Origin: Nostoc edaphicum CCNP1411
GTDB lineage: Bacteria > Cyanobacteriota > Cyanobacteriia > Cyanobacteriales > Nostocaceae
NCBI RefSeq assembly: GCF_014023275.1
Contig: NZ_CP054698.1
Coordinates: 930,001 to 994,000, forward strand
Direction of reading: 5' to 3'
DNA: 64,000 bases
The notes under the pieces are model-generated. The model was not told the DNA's origin and made no database searches. It worked only from the letters and a program-made list of their open reading frames with translations. The position numbers were made by a program, and so were the translations under genes. Of this stretch, positions 8,864-17,687 are shown piece by piece; position 1 is the first letter of the stretch; the number at the start of each line of letters is the position of its first letter.

Positions 8864-10051
8864 ATGAAACTCAGTCTGTGCATGATTGTGAAAAATGAAG
8901 CATCAACACTGCCTAAATGTCTGAGCAGTGTCAGAAAAGTAGTAGATGAAATGGTAGTCTTGGATACAGGCTCAATCGATCGCACTCCCAATATTGCCCA
9001 ACAACTCGGTGCAAAAGTCCATCATTTTAAATGGTGTAATGACTTTAGTGCTGCTCGCAATGCAGCCCTAAAATATGTCACTGGTGATTGGATTCTGGTA
9101 TTAGATGCTGATGAAACTCTGAATCCAGCCATTGTACCGCAGTTACGAGAGGCGATCGCTAGAGATGAATACCTGCTAATCAACCTCGTCCGCCATGAAG
9201 TTGGTGCAGAACAATCTCCCTATTCTCTGGTTTCCAGGCTATTCCGCAATCATCCAGATATTCGTTTTGACCGTCCTTATCATGCCTTGGTGGATGATAG
9301 TGTGGCAGCAATCTTAACCAAAGAACCCCATTGGCAAGTAGGTTATTTACCAGGGGTAGCACTTTTACACGTAGGATATCAAAAAAGTGCGATCGCTCAA
9401 AATAACAAATATGCTAAAGCTGCTACGGCGATGGAAGGGTTTCTCGCAACTCATCCTGATGACCCTTATGTTTGCAGTAAATTAGGGGCCTTGTATGTAC
9501 AAACTGGGAAAATTACCCAAGGTATGGAATTACTGAGACGAGGAATCACCCTTGTTGAAGACAACTACGATATTTTATATGAACTCCACTATCATTTAGG
9601 TATTGCCTACAATCGGTTGAAAAAATTCCCACAAGCTATTTCTCACTATCAAGCTGCCATCAAATTGCCAATTTATCCCATGCTCAAATTGGGAGCATAC
9701 AACAACTTGGGCAACTTACTCAAAGCAGCAGGAGATTTCAACGGTGCAAAAACAGCTTACGCCACAACTTTGAAAATTGACCCTACTTTTGTTGTTGGAC
9801 ATTATAATTTGGCGATGACATTTAAGGCTTTGGGTTTATTTATAGAAGCGATCGCATATTATAAAAATGCCATCGGGTTAAATCCCAACTATGCCGAAGC
9901 TTATCAAAATTTAGGCGTAGTGTTGCTCAAAGTTGGTAATCATCAAGATAGTTTAACAGCTTTTAGAAAAGCGATCGCCCTTCATGAAAGATATAATCCC
10001 GAAGAAGCGAAGAGACTACGCCAGGGGTTACAAGAGATGGAGCTGATGTAG
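8864..10051 (+). CDS. Family 2 glycosyltransferase with C-terminal TPR repeats
   Basis: The protein has 395 aa. It begins with MKLSLCMIVKNEASTLPKCL, the classic GT2 start, followed by VLDTGSIDRT and the metal-binding WILVLDADET near residue 88. From about residue 190 it has tetratricopeptide repeats (for example LGNLLKAAGDFNGAKTAY and LGVVLLKVGNHQDSLTAF). Proteins of this build transfer sugars onto proteins or glycans in the cytoplasm; acceptor and donor are unknown. No operon partner is visible. Confidence 0.88.
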   Translation: MKLSLCMIVKNEASTLPKCLSSVRKVVDEMVVLDTGSIDRTPNIAQQLGAKVHHFKWCNDFSAARNAALKYVTGDWILVLDADETLNPAIVPQLREAIARDEYLLINLVRHEVGAEQSPYSLVSRLFRNHPDIRFDRPYHALVDDSVAAILTKEPHWQVGYLPGVALLHVGYQKSAIAQNNKYAKAATAMEGFLATHPDDPYVCSKLGALYVQTGKITQGMELLRRGITLVEDNYDILYELHYHLGIAYNRLKKFPQAISHYQAAIKLPIYPMLKLGAYNNLGNLLKAAGDFNGAKTAYATTLKIDPTFVVGHYNLAMTFKALGLFIEAIAYYKNAIGLNPNYAEAYQNLGVVLLKVGNHQDSLTAFRKAIALHERYNPEEAKRLRQGLQEMELM

Positions 10052-10388
10052 ATGTGAGGGAGATGAGGGAGTAGGGAGTAGGGAGCAGGGAGCAGGGAGA
10101 ACTGACTTTTCACGTCATCTGGAAAACCTCTCTCTAAATCTCTCTCCTACAAGGAGAGAGACTTTGAATTTTCCCCCTTCCCGTGTCGGGAAGGGGGCTA
10201 GGGGGTTAGGTCTTTCATGGGCTTTTCCACATGACGTGAAAAGTCAGAAGGGAGAAGAGTTTTCCCCTCTGCCTCTTTTCAATGCCCAATGCCCAATGCC
10301 CCATACCCAATTCAATCAGCTTGTAATGAACATTTGCTGAATGCTACCTTCTACAAGGTGACACAGGATTTGGAGTGTTTTTTTTAAT
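10052..10388. repeat. Intergenic repeats: GGAGTAG runs and inverted-repeat element 10102-10247
   Basis: A run of AGTAGGG/GCAGGGA heptamers is followed by an element bounded by CTGACTTTTCACGTCAT and its complement ATGACGTGAAAAGTCAG. Its interior (CTCTCTCCTACAAGGAGAGAG, CCCCCTTCCC...GGGAAGGGGG) reappears in degraded form at about 33.60-33.72 kb. No gene was found. Confidence 0.6.
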
Positions 10389-12419
10389 ATGATACGTAGA
10401 CACGAAGTAGCTTTTAGCTTGACATCGCTGATCAGTCTCAATTTAATATCTAGTTTAGTTGCATTTGATTCTGCGATCGCCACACCACCGAGAACCCCAG
10501 ATAAAAGTGTAAATTGCGAAATCTTAGTTGTGGGTGGTGGACTTTCTGGTGTAGCCACAGCTTACGAGGGTTTGCTAGCAGGGCGAACAGTTTGCCTTAC
10601 AGAAATTACTGATTGGCTGGGGGGACAAATTTCTGCTCAAGGGACATCTGCATTAGATGAACGACCAACCCAACGTTCTCAACAATTCTATTCTCGCGGT
10701 TATCTGGAATTGCGAAACCGCATTCAGCGTAAATACGGTGAACTTAATCCAGGTGACTGTTGGGTAAGTGACTCGTGTTTTCTTCCCCGTGATGCTCACA
10801 CCATTTTGACCCAGATGCTCAAAGATGCCGAAAAGAAAGGCAAAGGGAAGTTGCAATGGTTTCCCAACACGGTAATTAAAGATTTAGAAATCGCTGCTGA
10901 TGGCAAAATAATTAATGGTGCGATCGCAATCCAACATCAACCACCAAAAGGCGCACCACCTCTCAATACTTTGACGTTATCTCAAAGCATTGAAGATGCC
11001 TATCGCTACGAAAACTCATCTCGGTTTACTAAAACTATTGTCCGTTTCATCCCCAAAGCGGCAAAAGAGAATGCTCCAAAATGGTACGTTGTAGACGCTA
11101 GCGAAACCGGGGAAATTATCGCCCTTGCTGATGTTCCCTATCGATTAGGCATTGATGCCCGTTCCTACCTAGAACCTTCTTCATCCAGCGCCAATAATGA
11201 CCCCTATTGCACTCAAGGGTTTACCTACACCTTTGCAATGGAGGCAACCAAGGAAGCGCAACCGCAGACAATGCCCCCATTTTATTTACAATATGCGCCA
11301 TATTTCAGCTATGAATTAGCACGACTGGCTAACTTTGATTTAGTTTTTACCTATCGTCGCATTTGGAGTCCAAGCAAAGGTCAACCAGCAAAATTCGGCG
11401 GTGTAAGTTTTACTGCGGCTACACCAGGGGATATTTCCATGCAAAACTGGACTTGGGGTAACGACTACCGCCCCGGAACAGCCAAGGATAACCTAATTTA
11501 CACTCGCCAACAGCTACAAGGTACTGGGCAATTACAGCCAGGGGGGTGGATGGGAGGACTGCGGACAGAAACCCTCCGCAGAGGTGAGGAAAATGCCCTA
11601 TCTTTCTATTACTGGTTGGTAGCTGGAACTACAGATTCCCAATTAGGGGAGGGTGTAAAGCAGCAGCGAACTAATAACCGCTTTGTTTCGGGTTTAAATT
11701 CGCCAATGGGGACAGCACATGGCTTATCGAAATATCCCTATATGCGAGAAGGACGCCGCATCATTGGCCGCCCTAGTTGGGGACAACCAGAAGGCTTTGC
11801 TATCTGGGAAATTGATATTTCTCGTCGAGATTATAATGATGAGTATTATTCAAAGACTCTGCCAGCAGATATGTATCGTCGGCTACGAGCAGCAGTTGCA
11901 GGTTTGGAAGCAGTATCAGTAATTGACGGTCAAGTTACACCAGACAAGGCAATGCGACGGACTCGTTCTACCATCTTCCCCGATTCTGTGGGTATTGGTC
12001 ACTACGCGATAGATTTCCATCCTTGCATGGTGAATAGTCCCCCAGAAGCCCCTGGTAACATAGAACGTCCAGGCGAAAGACGCGGCGCTGGTCAAGCTTA
12101 TCCTTTCCAAATTGCTCTCAGGGCGATGATTCCCCAGAAAATCGACAATTTGCTGGTAGGTGGCAAAAGTATTGGTACTAGTCATATTGCCGCTGCTGCC
12201 TATCGGGTACATTCCTTTGAATGGTCGGCTGGCGCAGCTGCGGGAACTGTCGCTAGTTTTGCCATCAAAAATGCGATCGCACCTTACCAATTAGTTGATG
12301 ACTTACCCAAACAAGAGCCACAGCTAGAAGCACTCAAACAGCTTTTACAAAAAAATGGCAACCCTACCGCTTTCCCAGATACATCTATTTTTAACCAAAA
12401 CTGGGATAATTGGAAATAG
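10389..12419 (+). CDS. Secreted FAD-dependent oxidoreductase
   Basis: The protein has 676 aa. The N-terminus reads as a signal peptide or anchor (basic MIRRHE, hydrophobic stretch, then SAIATPP). A Rossmann dinucleotide-binding motif, VVGGGLSGVATAYEG, starts near residue 48, and a second conserved block, VGGKSIGTSHIAAAAYR, lies near residue 590. This is the FAD_oxidored family, found widely in bacteria with an unknown substrate. Export in folded form would need the Tat route, but no clear twin-Arg motif is present (only RR at residues 3-4). It may therefore be an exported or membrane-anchored enzyme. Confidence 0.82.
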   Translation: MIRRHEVAFSLTSLISLNLISSLVAFDSAIATPPRTPDKSVNCEILVVGGGLSGVATAYEGLLAGRTVCLTEITDWLGGQISAQGTSALDERPTQRSQQFYSRGYLELRNRIQRKYGELNPGDCWVSDSCFLPRDAHTILTQMLKDAEKKGKGKLQWFPNTVIKDLEIAADGKIINGAIAIQHQPPKGAPPLNTLTLSQSIEDAYRYENSSRFTKTIVRFIPKAAKENAPKWYVVDASETGEIIALADVPYRLGIDARSYLEPSSSSANNDPYCTQGFTYTFAMEATKEAQPQTMPPFYLQYAPYFSYELARLANFDLVFTYRRIWSPSKGQPAKFGGVSFTAATPGDISMQNWTWGNDYRPGTAKDNLIYTRQQLQGTGQLQPGGWMGGLRTETLRRGEENALSFYYWLVAGTTDSQLGEGVKQQRTNNRFVSGLNSPMGTAHGLSKYPYMREGRRIIGRPSWGQPEGFAIWEIDISRRDYNDEYYSKTLPADMYRRLRAAVAGLEAVSVIDGQVTPDKAMRRTRSTIFPDSVGIGHYAIDFHPCMVNSPPEAPGNIERPGERRGAGQAYPFQIALRAMIPQKIDNLLVGGKSIGTSHIAAAAYRVHSFEWSAGAAAGTVASFAIKNAIAPYQLVDDLPKQEPQLEALKQLLQKNGNPTAFPDTSIFNQNWDNWK

Positions 12420-12606
12420 GGCATTGGGCATGGGGCATGGGGCATTGGGCATTGGGCATTGGGCATTGGGCATTGGGCATTGGTTATTAATTCTTTTCCC
12501 CATTCCCCATTCCCCATTCCCCATTCCCCATTCTCCACTCTCCACTCCCCACTTCCCAGACAATAAACTAAACTAATTACTTATAGTGTAGTTTTGTAAA
12601 ATCCTC
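12420..12606. repeat. GGGCATT / CCCCATT short tandem repeats
   Basis: At least seven GGGCATT or GGGCATG heptamers are followed by CCCATTC and CCACTCT units. The same family occurs near 10.28, 31.15, 31.80, 46.09 and 61.33 kb. The complementary runs could pair into a hairpin after the oxidoreductase gene. Frames open here are by-products of the repeats. Confidence 0.75.
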
Positions 12607-12654
12607 TTGACCAATTGTTGTATGGTTATGATACTTTCAGCAGATGTTTACGGG

Positions 12655-12948
12655 ATGGCCACAGCACCAACTGTAGCTCCTGAACGGTCTAATCAAGTTA
12701 TCCGTAAGACTTATCCGAATTACAAAGTGATTGTATTAAACGATGATTTTAATACATTCCCACATGTGGCTGAATGTTTGATGAAATATATTCCGGGGAT
12801 GACTGGCGATCGCGCGTGGGATCTGACTAATCAGGTACACTATGAAGGTCAAGCGATCGTCTGGGTCGGGCCCCAAGAACCTGCGGAACTCTATCATCAG
12901 CAGCTGCGCCGAGCAGGTTTGACAATGGCACCTCTAGAAGCAGCTTAA
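12655..12948 (+). CDS. clpS: ClpS-type adaptor protein (ClpS2-like)
   Basis: ClpS binds ClpC or ClpA and delivers N-degron substrates to the Clp protease. The core motif YKVIVLNDDFNTFPHVAECL fits the ClpS fold, and C-terminal elements follow (YHQQLRRAGLTMAPLE). The sequence differs from the usual cyanobacterial ClpS1 (no EAHTNG-type helix), so this looks like the second cyanobacterial type. The frame opens with TTG at 12607; Mets at 12622, 12628 and 12655 are all possible. The start at 12655 gives 97 aa, the usual size, but no convincing ribosome site decides it. The next gene begins six bases after the stop. Confidence 0.82.
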   Translation: MATAPTVAPERSNQVIRKTYPNYKVIVLNDDFNTFPHVAECLMKYIPGMTGDRAWDLTNQVHYEGQAIVWVGPQEPAELYHQQLRRAGLTMAPLEAA

Positions 12949-12953
12949 TTATC

Positions 12954-13283
12954 ATGGGCAAAACCCCAGTAGATCCTCTCGGAACGGCTTCGCAAAAAGC
13001 AAAAGCTGCCAGACTGGTTTGGAATCATTCGACACACCTTTCTGGTCTTATCCCTATTTTAGAACGTCTTTGTCAGCACGATGGTATCCAAACCGTGACA
13101 CCGGGAGTGATTGGGCGGTCAAAAGGTCATTGTCCAAAAATGCAGCTGCGCGTCTCAGTACCCATTCGCGGAGGCTATAAAGTCATCGCTCGGCAGGGGA
13201 AAACGGTACAAGAAGTGTTTATTTTAACAACCTTACCCCAAGATGAACTAGAAACGTCATTAGCGATCGCCATGAAATCTTAA
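12954..13283 (+). CDS. DUF2103-like putative metal-binding protein
   Basis: The protein has 109 aa. The conserved-looking core WNHSTHLSGLIPILERL is followed by TVTPGVIGRSKGHCPKMQLR, with His and Cys residues that could bind metal. This resembles the DUF2103 family known from cyanobacteria and archaea, whose function is unknown. It starts six bases after clpS, so the two are probably co-transcribed. The family assignment is from memory of its motifs. Confidence 0.68.
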   Translation: MGKTPVDPLGTASQKAKAARLVWNHSTHLSGLIPILERLCQHDGIQTVTPGVIGRSKGHCPKMQLRVSVPIRGGYKVIARQGKTVQEVFILTTLPQDELETSLAIAMKS

Positions 13284-13310
13284 CCATTCCCCATACCCAA
13301 TCCCCAACAA

Positions 13311-13631
13311 CTATTCTTCAACCCGATGTACTGCAAATTTGTGTAGCGGCAGACTAAGGATGCAAGAAAAAGTTAAGAAATATGACAGAGCCGTAGTTAT
13401 TTTCAAAGTCATCAGCACAGATTCCCAATCGGGTAAAACCATTTTCTCTATGCCAAAAGCTACGCAGTAAACTAGCCAGTAACTAAAGCTCATTCTAAAC
13501 AGAATCCGCTCTGTTTCTTCCATCTCATTTGTTTTTTGCTTACTATCCCAAAGTAACACCAGTCCAATAATGCAAGCGACAAAGGAAACAGCAACTACAG
13601 ATTCGTGACAAAATATATTTAACGAATGCAT
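13311..13631 (-). CDS. Hypothetical small membrane protein
   Basis: The protein has 106 aa and I do not recognise it. Three hydrophobic segments are visible (about residues 12-28, 45-62 and 75-95), separated by short charged loops (KQKTNEMEETER). It is convergent with the DUF2103-like gene. Confidence is moderate because it is short and no partner gene supports it. Confidence 0.5.
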   Translation of the reverse strand: MHSLNIFCHESVVAVSFVACIIGLVLLWDSKQKTNEMEETERILFRMSFSYWLVYCVAFGIEKMVLPDWESVLMTLKITTALSYFLTFSCILSLPLHKFAVHRVEE

Positions 13632-13769
13632 TTGTGTTCATTCCCACATTTTTCCAGTTGAAGTTCAGTCTAAAGGAATATTCCTTCCAGAAATACAAAT
13701 TATTTACAAACCTCAATAGATTGAAGACTGCTGAGTGAGAAATCTCACTTGCAACTCAGCACTCGTAAC

Positions 13770-14040
13770 TCAGTTAACCTTCAAGACTAGTTGCCAAAAA
13801 TCAAGCGTTTGCAACAATTGCTCCTTCATGTATAAGAAACGTTTAAGTATTTCCAAGAAATGTATAAGCAGTTGCTGCAAATGCTTAATACTTTGCAACA
13901 ATTGCTTATTCATATATAAGAAACGTTTAAGTATTTCCAAGAAATATATAACCAGTTGCTGCAAATGCTTAATACTCTGCAACAATTGCTTCTTCATATA
14001 TAAGAAACGTTTAAATTATTGCAGCAATTGTTGTAATTAA
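13770..14040. repeat. 84-bp tandem repeat (about 2.6 copies) open on both strands
   Basis: Units start at 13811, 13895 and 13979 with GCAACAATTGCTYCTTCAT and continue with TATAAGAAACGTTTAAGTAT. The period is exactly 28 codons, so frames stay open on both strands. On the minus strand 13770-13997 would encode 75 aa made of 28-residue amphipathic repeats (QLLQSIKHLQQL, FLEILKRFLYM). The units also contain near-palindromes around CAATTG. Whether anything is translated is uncertain. Confidence 0.7.
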
Positions 14041-14284
14041 CTTATGAGTTAACCTTACTTAAAAAATCAATCAAAATCTTTTAAGTAAAATTAACTGTCC
14101 TCATTCCCCAACCCCTTCTCCCAAATCGAGCTACGGTGTACACACAAGTCTGAAATAGCTGATTATTTACCCCACCCTAACCCTCCCCTTGCAAAGGGGA
14201 GGGAACTGGATTTTCTATTTCCCCCCTTTGCAAGGGGGGATTAAGGGGGGTAATTAGAACCGTAGCCCAATTTATAAAAGGAAT
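14041..14284. repeat. Intergenic hairpin and C/G-rich dispersed repeat
   Basis: An imperfect 17-bp inverted repeat (GTTAACCTTACTTAAAA / TTTTAAGTAAAATTAAC) lies at 14047-14094. A dispersed repeat follows (GCTACGGTGTACACACAAGTC, then CCCTCCCCTTGCAAAGGGGA and TTTGCAAGGGGGGATTAAG) that recurs at 26.16-26.36 kb. No gene was found. Confidence 0.6.
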
Positions 14285-14713
14285 TTAGGGCGAAGGCTTT
14301 TGATAAACATAATTTTGAGCCACTTTCCAATAGCGCGAGAAGCGTTTCAAGTCAATATAGCCGTCATAGTCAAAAAATGGTTCTACCTCTACCACTTCCA
14401 CTGTTATAGAACGCTCTATTTGATTGCAGATATCATTAAACCGGGGACTAGGACTATCGGCTGTAACAACTAAATTGGCATTATGTTCTTGAGCAAAAGC
14501 TAAAATTTCTTGTGCCACATTGCCACGACGGATAACAACGGGTAACTCTAGCAAACATTCGTAGATAAAAGCGATGCGTTTGAGACTCAGTTGCCATTCC
14601 TCTATCAAAATCTCATCCCAAACCCAGATAGCTGGGGCATCGGGGTATTTTTGTAATGCAGGATTATTTGGACTGAGACAATCTCCATGTACCCAAACAA
14701 TTGGTTTATTCAT
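14285..14713 (-). CDS. Photolyase/cryptochrome N-terminal alpha/beta domain as a separate protein
   Basis: The protein has 142 aa. It resembles the antenna-binding Rossmann-like domain of photolyases: IVWVHGDCLSPNNPAL at the start, AIWVWDEILIEEWQLSLKRI, and a middle stretch with AQEILAFAQEHNANLVVTAD. It is translated directly after the FAD-domain protein, with an ATGA start-stop overlap at 14710-14713. The order is reversed relative to normal fused photolyases (C-terminal domain first). The two probably assemble into one flavoprotein, but this is inferred from context. Confidence 0.75.
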   Translation of the reverse strand: MNKPIVWVHGDCLSPNNPALQKYPDAPAIWVWDEILIEEWQLSLKRIAFIYECLLELPVVIRRGNVAQEILAFAQEHNANLVVTADSPSPRFNDICNQIERSITVEVVEVEPFFDYDGYIDLKRFSRYWKVAQNYVYQKPSP

Positions 14714-15564
14714 TTTTTACCTTTTTTTCCACGCTGCCAACTTTGGCTATTAGCTTGTTTGCTAAATTCCCCTTTGGGAAAAAGTCGCTGTTCTAATTCT
14801 TCATAACTGCCTTCAAAATCACAATGACCGTAAAGGGGACATTTCTGGCAATAAACGCTTTTGGTGTAGCGTTCTAAGTTTTCACGATTAAAAAAATACG
14901 GTTTATGACTAAAAGTGCTAGCAACCCACTGCCATGACATATTATTACTAGCAGGATCACCATCTAAAAGGTGTTCAAGAAACCATTTGGCTCCTGCTTG
15001 CCAACGAATACGCCGCCAATGGACAACATAAGCCGCTAGCCACATTCGGCCGTGGTTATGTAGATAGCCTGTTTCTTTCAAATCACGACTAAAGCTGTCG
15101 ATGCAAACTCTGCTGGTACTTCCTTCTTTGATATCCTGCGGTAATTCGGGTGCATATTCACTCACAGAATAACCAGTTTTGTACTCTTCCTGGTCTTTCC
15201 AGATTTCATCCCCCAACTTCATATACAACCTTTGCCAGTAATCGCGCCAGCCTAACTCGTTAATTAGTTTCGTAGCATCATCTTGTTGCTGCACCTGGTC
15301 AAGGACATAATCTCGAATTTCTCGCAAACTTAAAACGCCATAGCGGATGTAAGGCGAAAGATGCGTGACTGCACCTGTGAAAAAATTACGTGTTTGGGCG
15401 TAGCGAACTGGGTCGATTTTTTGCAGTGCTGTTTGTGCCGCTTTGCGTCCCCCCAAAGTTTCGCTGATGTGGTCATCGCGTTGTGCGGCACCTGGGAATT
15501 GTTCGCGCAGGTAGGCTACCAACTCATCGCGGTTGGTAAATTTGCGTTGCATATCTTTAGTCAT
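14710..15564 (-). CDS. Photolyase/cryptochrome FAD-binding domain protein
   Basis: The protein has 284 aa and contains only the helical FAD-binding half of the photolyase/cryptochrome family. Typical elements are FTGAVTHLSPYIRYGVLSLR, ELGWRDYWQRLY, TGYLHNHGRMWLAAYVVH and the FAD-cradling DPASNNMSWQWVASTF near residue 210. A Cys-rich tail, YCQKCPLYGHC near residue 240, is unlike ordinary class I photolyases and could hold a metal or cluster. It is coupled by an ATGA overlap to the antenna-domain protein downstream. DNA repair or light sensing are both possible. Confidence 0.82.
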   Translation of the reverse strand: MTKDMQRKFTNRDELVAYLREQFPGAAQRDDHISETLGGRKAAQTALQKIDPVRYAQTRNFFTGAVTHLSPYIRYGVLSLREIRDYVLDQVQQQDDATKLINELGWRDYWQRLYMKLGDEIWKDQEEYKTGYSVSEYAPELPQDIKEGSTSRVCIDSFSRDLKETGYLHNHGRMWLAAYVVHWRRIRWQAGAKWFLEHLLDGDPASNNMSWQWVASTFSHKPYFFNRENLERYTKSVYCQKCPLYGHCDFEGSYEELEQRLFPKGEFSKQANSQSWQRGKKGKK

Positions 15565-15800
15565 GTGAACTTTGAAGGGTGAAAATAGATAAACAAAAAC
15601 ACTTGTAGGCTAAGTCACTATTATCGCGAATAAATACAAGCGATCGCTCTCAACCTTATGAGAGAACTTTTTTCATGGTAAGCAAAGATGAATCAGTGCG
15701 TAGGCATAGCCCGCCCCAGGCATCGCATTGATGCCGATTTTCTTCAGCTTATCAGTAAGTAAAGCTAAGATATCAGATAAATCTGTCACTTTTCGAGACG

Positions 15801-16565
15801 ATGAGCTTGTGCATCAATCCTAACTGCCAAAATACTGACAATCCTGATAATCTACTTCGTTGTCAAACCTGTGGCTCTGAATTGTTACTAGAAGGACGCT
15901 ATCGGGTAACTCGTTTACTGAGCGATAAAGGTGGCTACGGTGACATTTATGAAGTTAGAGATCGCAGCGATATACCCAAAGTTTTAAAAGTTCTTAAGGA
16001 AGAGAAGAAAAATGATGTTAAGGCTGTAGAACAATTCCAGCGAGAAGCTGAAGTTTTAAGTAAGCTTAATCATCCAGGTATTCCACAAGGGGAAGAATAT
16101 TTCAAATTTTTTCCTATAAATATTCAACAGCCAGTGCATTGTTTAGTAATGGAAAAAATTGAAGGAGAAAATTTACATGAGTGGCTACAAAAAAGAGGCA
16201 ATCGCCCCATTAGTGAAAAGCTGGCAGTTGATTGGTTAAACCAACTGGCAAACACATTGCATGAAGTACATCAACAGCAGTTGATTCATCGAGACATTAA
16301 ACCGTCTAACATCATGCTTCAACCGAATGGGCAATTGGTGTTAATCGACTTTGGTATTGCAAGAGGAATTAGTAAAACATACGAACAAAAAAAATTGGCT
16401 GGACAGATCACGAGAGCAGTTAGTGATGGTTACTCGCCTTTAGAGCAAGCTACTGGAAATGCCACTCAGCAGTCAGATTTCTTTGCCTTGGGTCGTACTT
16501 TTGTCCATCTTATAACAGGAATACATCCTTTTGACCTGTGCGATCAATATAGGAATCATATTTGA
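15801..16565 (+). pseudogene. 5' part of zinc-ribbon Ser/Thr kinase-WD40 gene, broken by IS630-type element
   Basis: The N-terminal zinc ribbon (CINPNC...CQTCGSE) is followed by a kinase domain: glycine-loop remnant LLSDKGGYGDIYEV, VLKVLKEE with the catalytic Lys, HRDIKPSNIML, and IDFGIARG. The native frame runs to 16549, where an insertion sequence enters; the last few codons to 16565 come from the element. Removing 16550-17687 restores one frame of 616 aa that runs into the WD40 part (17688-18789). The truncated product would lack the end of the C-lobe, so activity is doubtful. Confidence 0.88.
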
Positions 16566-16620
16566 TTTCTGAAAAAAACTACGAGATAATACGGACAGAA
16601 TATTTGTCTAATAGCTAACA

Positions 16621-16929
16621 ATGATAAACCAGCATCTACAAGCCGCGATCGCAGAACTACAAGAATTTATAGATGATCGCCCAGATGCGCGTGAGGTGAG
16701 GAAAGCGTTGGCAGTCAAATTGGTTTATCAAGGCTACAAGTATGAGGAAATTCAAACAATTTTAGATGTGTCACTGGGTTCGATAACAAGCTGGAAGCAA
16801 GCTTATGAGGAAGATGGAATTTCGGGACTGCGCCTGAACCACAAGGGAAAAAAAAAGTTACTTAACTGCTCAACAACGAGAAGAAGTTTTAAGTTGGTTG
16901 CAAACAAAAGAATGTTGGGAACTTGGTGA
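16621..16929 (+). CDS. IS630 transposase, N-terminal frame (helix-turn-helix part)
   Basis: The protein has 102 aa. Residues 20-75 form a DNA-binding helix-turn-helix region of IS630 transposases (VRKALAVKLVYQGYKYEEIQ, SLGSITSWKQAYEEDGISGL). The frame passes a run of nine A residues at 16848-16856, after which the meaningful protein continues in the +1 frame (…KKKSYLTAQQREEVLSWLQ). The product is most likely made as a fusion with the next frame by slippage on the A-run, known for this family. Confidence 0.82.
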   Translation: MINQHLQAAIAELQEFIDDRPDAREVRKALAVKLVYQGYKYEEIQTILDVSLGSITSWKQAYEEDGISGLRLNHKGKKKLLNCSTTRRSFKLVANKRMLGTW

Positions 16930-17680
16930 ACTCGAATATAAATTGGCTTTTGAATATGATGTAACTTATGAGTCAAAGCGGAGCTATTATGACTTATTTG
17001 ATGCGGCAGGAATTAGTTGGAAGAAAACTACTTCTTTAAATCCAAAAGCTGACGAGGACGCTGTTGCTGCAAAAAAAAAAGAGATTGAAACACTATTGGC
17101 AAGGCATCGGCAGGAAATTGAAGAAGGAAAGTTGAGAGTATTGCTGCTTGATGAGTGTCATTTAATGTGGGGAGATTTAAGTGGGTATGTCTGGGGAAAA
17201 ACTGACCAAGAAATAGCAGTGAGAGTTGTTAATATACGAGACAAACAGACATACTACGGGGCAGTTGACTATCTGGAGGGAAGCTTACTACTAAAAGCGT
17301 ATAACGCAGGTAACTCAGAAAATACAATTGATTATCTACGTTATTTATTAGATCAGTCCCCCAATCAAAGATTACTTCTTTTTTGGGATGGTGCTTCTTA
17401 CCATCGTTCACATCTGGTTCAAAACTTTTTAGGCGAGGTAAACCAAGATTTGTCTCAAGAGGAGTGGAAAATTCACTGCGTCCGCTTTGCTCCTAATTGC
17501 CCGTCACAAAATCCAATTGAGGATATTTGGTTACAAGCTAAAACCTGGGTGCGGCGTTTCTGTGCCTTGATTCCTTCGTTCTCACATCTCAAATGGATGT
17601 TTGAGTGGTTTATCCGGCACACTACCTTTGATTTTGCGACTCTTCAAATGTACGGAGCTTTTTCAGAAATCAAATATTAG
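16898..17680 (+). CDS. IS630 transposase, catalytic DDE frame
   Basis: The frame encodes the DDE domain: first Asp in VLLLDECHLMWGDLSGYVWG, second Asp in LLLFWDGASYHRSH, Glu in SQNPIEDIWLQAKTW. The TTG at 16898 is only the first possible start in this frame. The true product probably begins in the preceding frame and crosses by slippage near 16850, which adds YLTAQQREEVLSWLQ before this point. All three catalytic residues are present, so the element may be active. Confidence 0.85.
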   Translation: MQTKECWELGELEYKLAFEYDVTYESKRSYYDLFDAAGISWKKTTSLNPKADEDAVAAKKKEIETLLARHRQEIEEGKLRVLLLDECHLMWGDLSGYVWGKTDQEIAVRVVNIRDKQTYYGAVDYLEGSLLLKAYNAGNSENTIDYLRYLLDQSPNQRLLLFWDGASYHRSHLVQNFLGEVNQDLSQEEWKIHCVRFAPNCPSQNPIEDIWLQAKTWVRRFCALIPSFSHLKWMFEWFIRHTTFDFATLQMYGAFSEIKY

Positions 17681-17687
17681 TCCTATA

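Larger units (their letters stand above)
16550..17685 (+). mobile_element. IS630-type insertion sequence, 1136 bp
   Basis: The ends are inverted: TAGGAATCATATTTGATTTC on the left, and the right end (…GAAATCAAATATTAGTCCTA) is its near complement over about 27 bp with three mismatches. A TA dinucleotide flanks each side (16548-16549 and 17686-17687), as IS630/Tc1 elements require. It holds a transposase in two overlapping frames. The transposase stop lies five bases inside the right end. The element is compact and looks intact. Confidence 0.92.

Noticed and set aside
12284..12576. Overlapping open frames on both strands made of short Met-Gly/Pro-Met repeats
   Set aside because: They are translations of GGGCATT/CCCCATT repeats with no start signal or domain.
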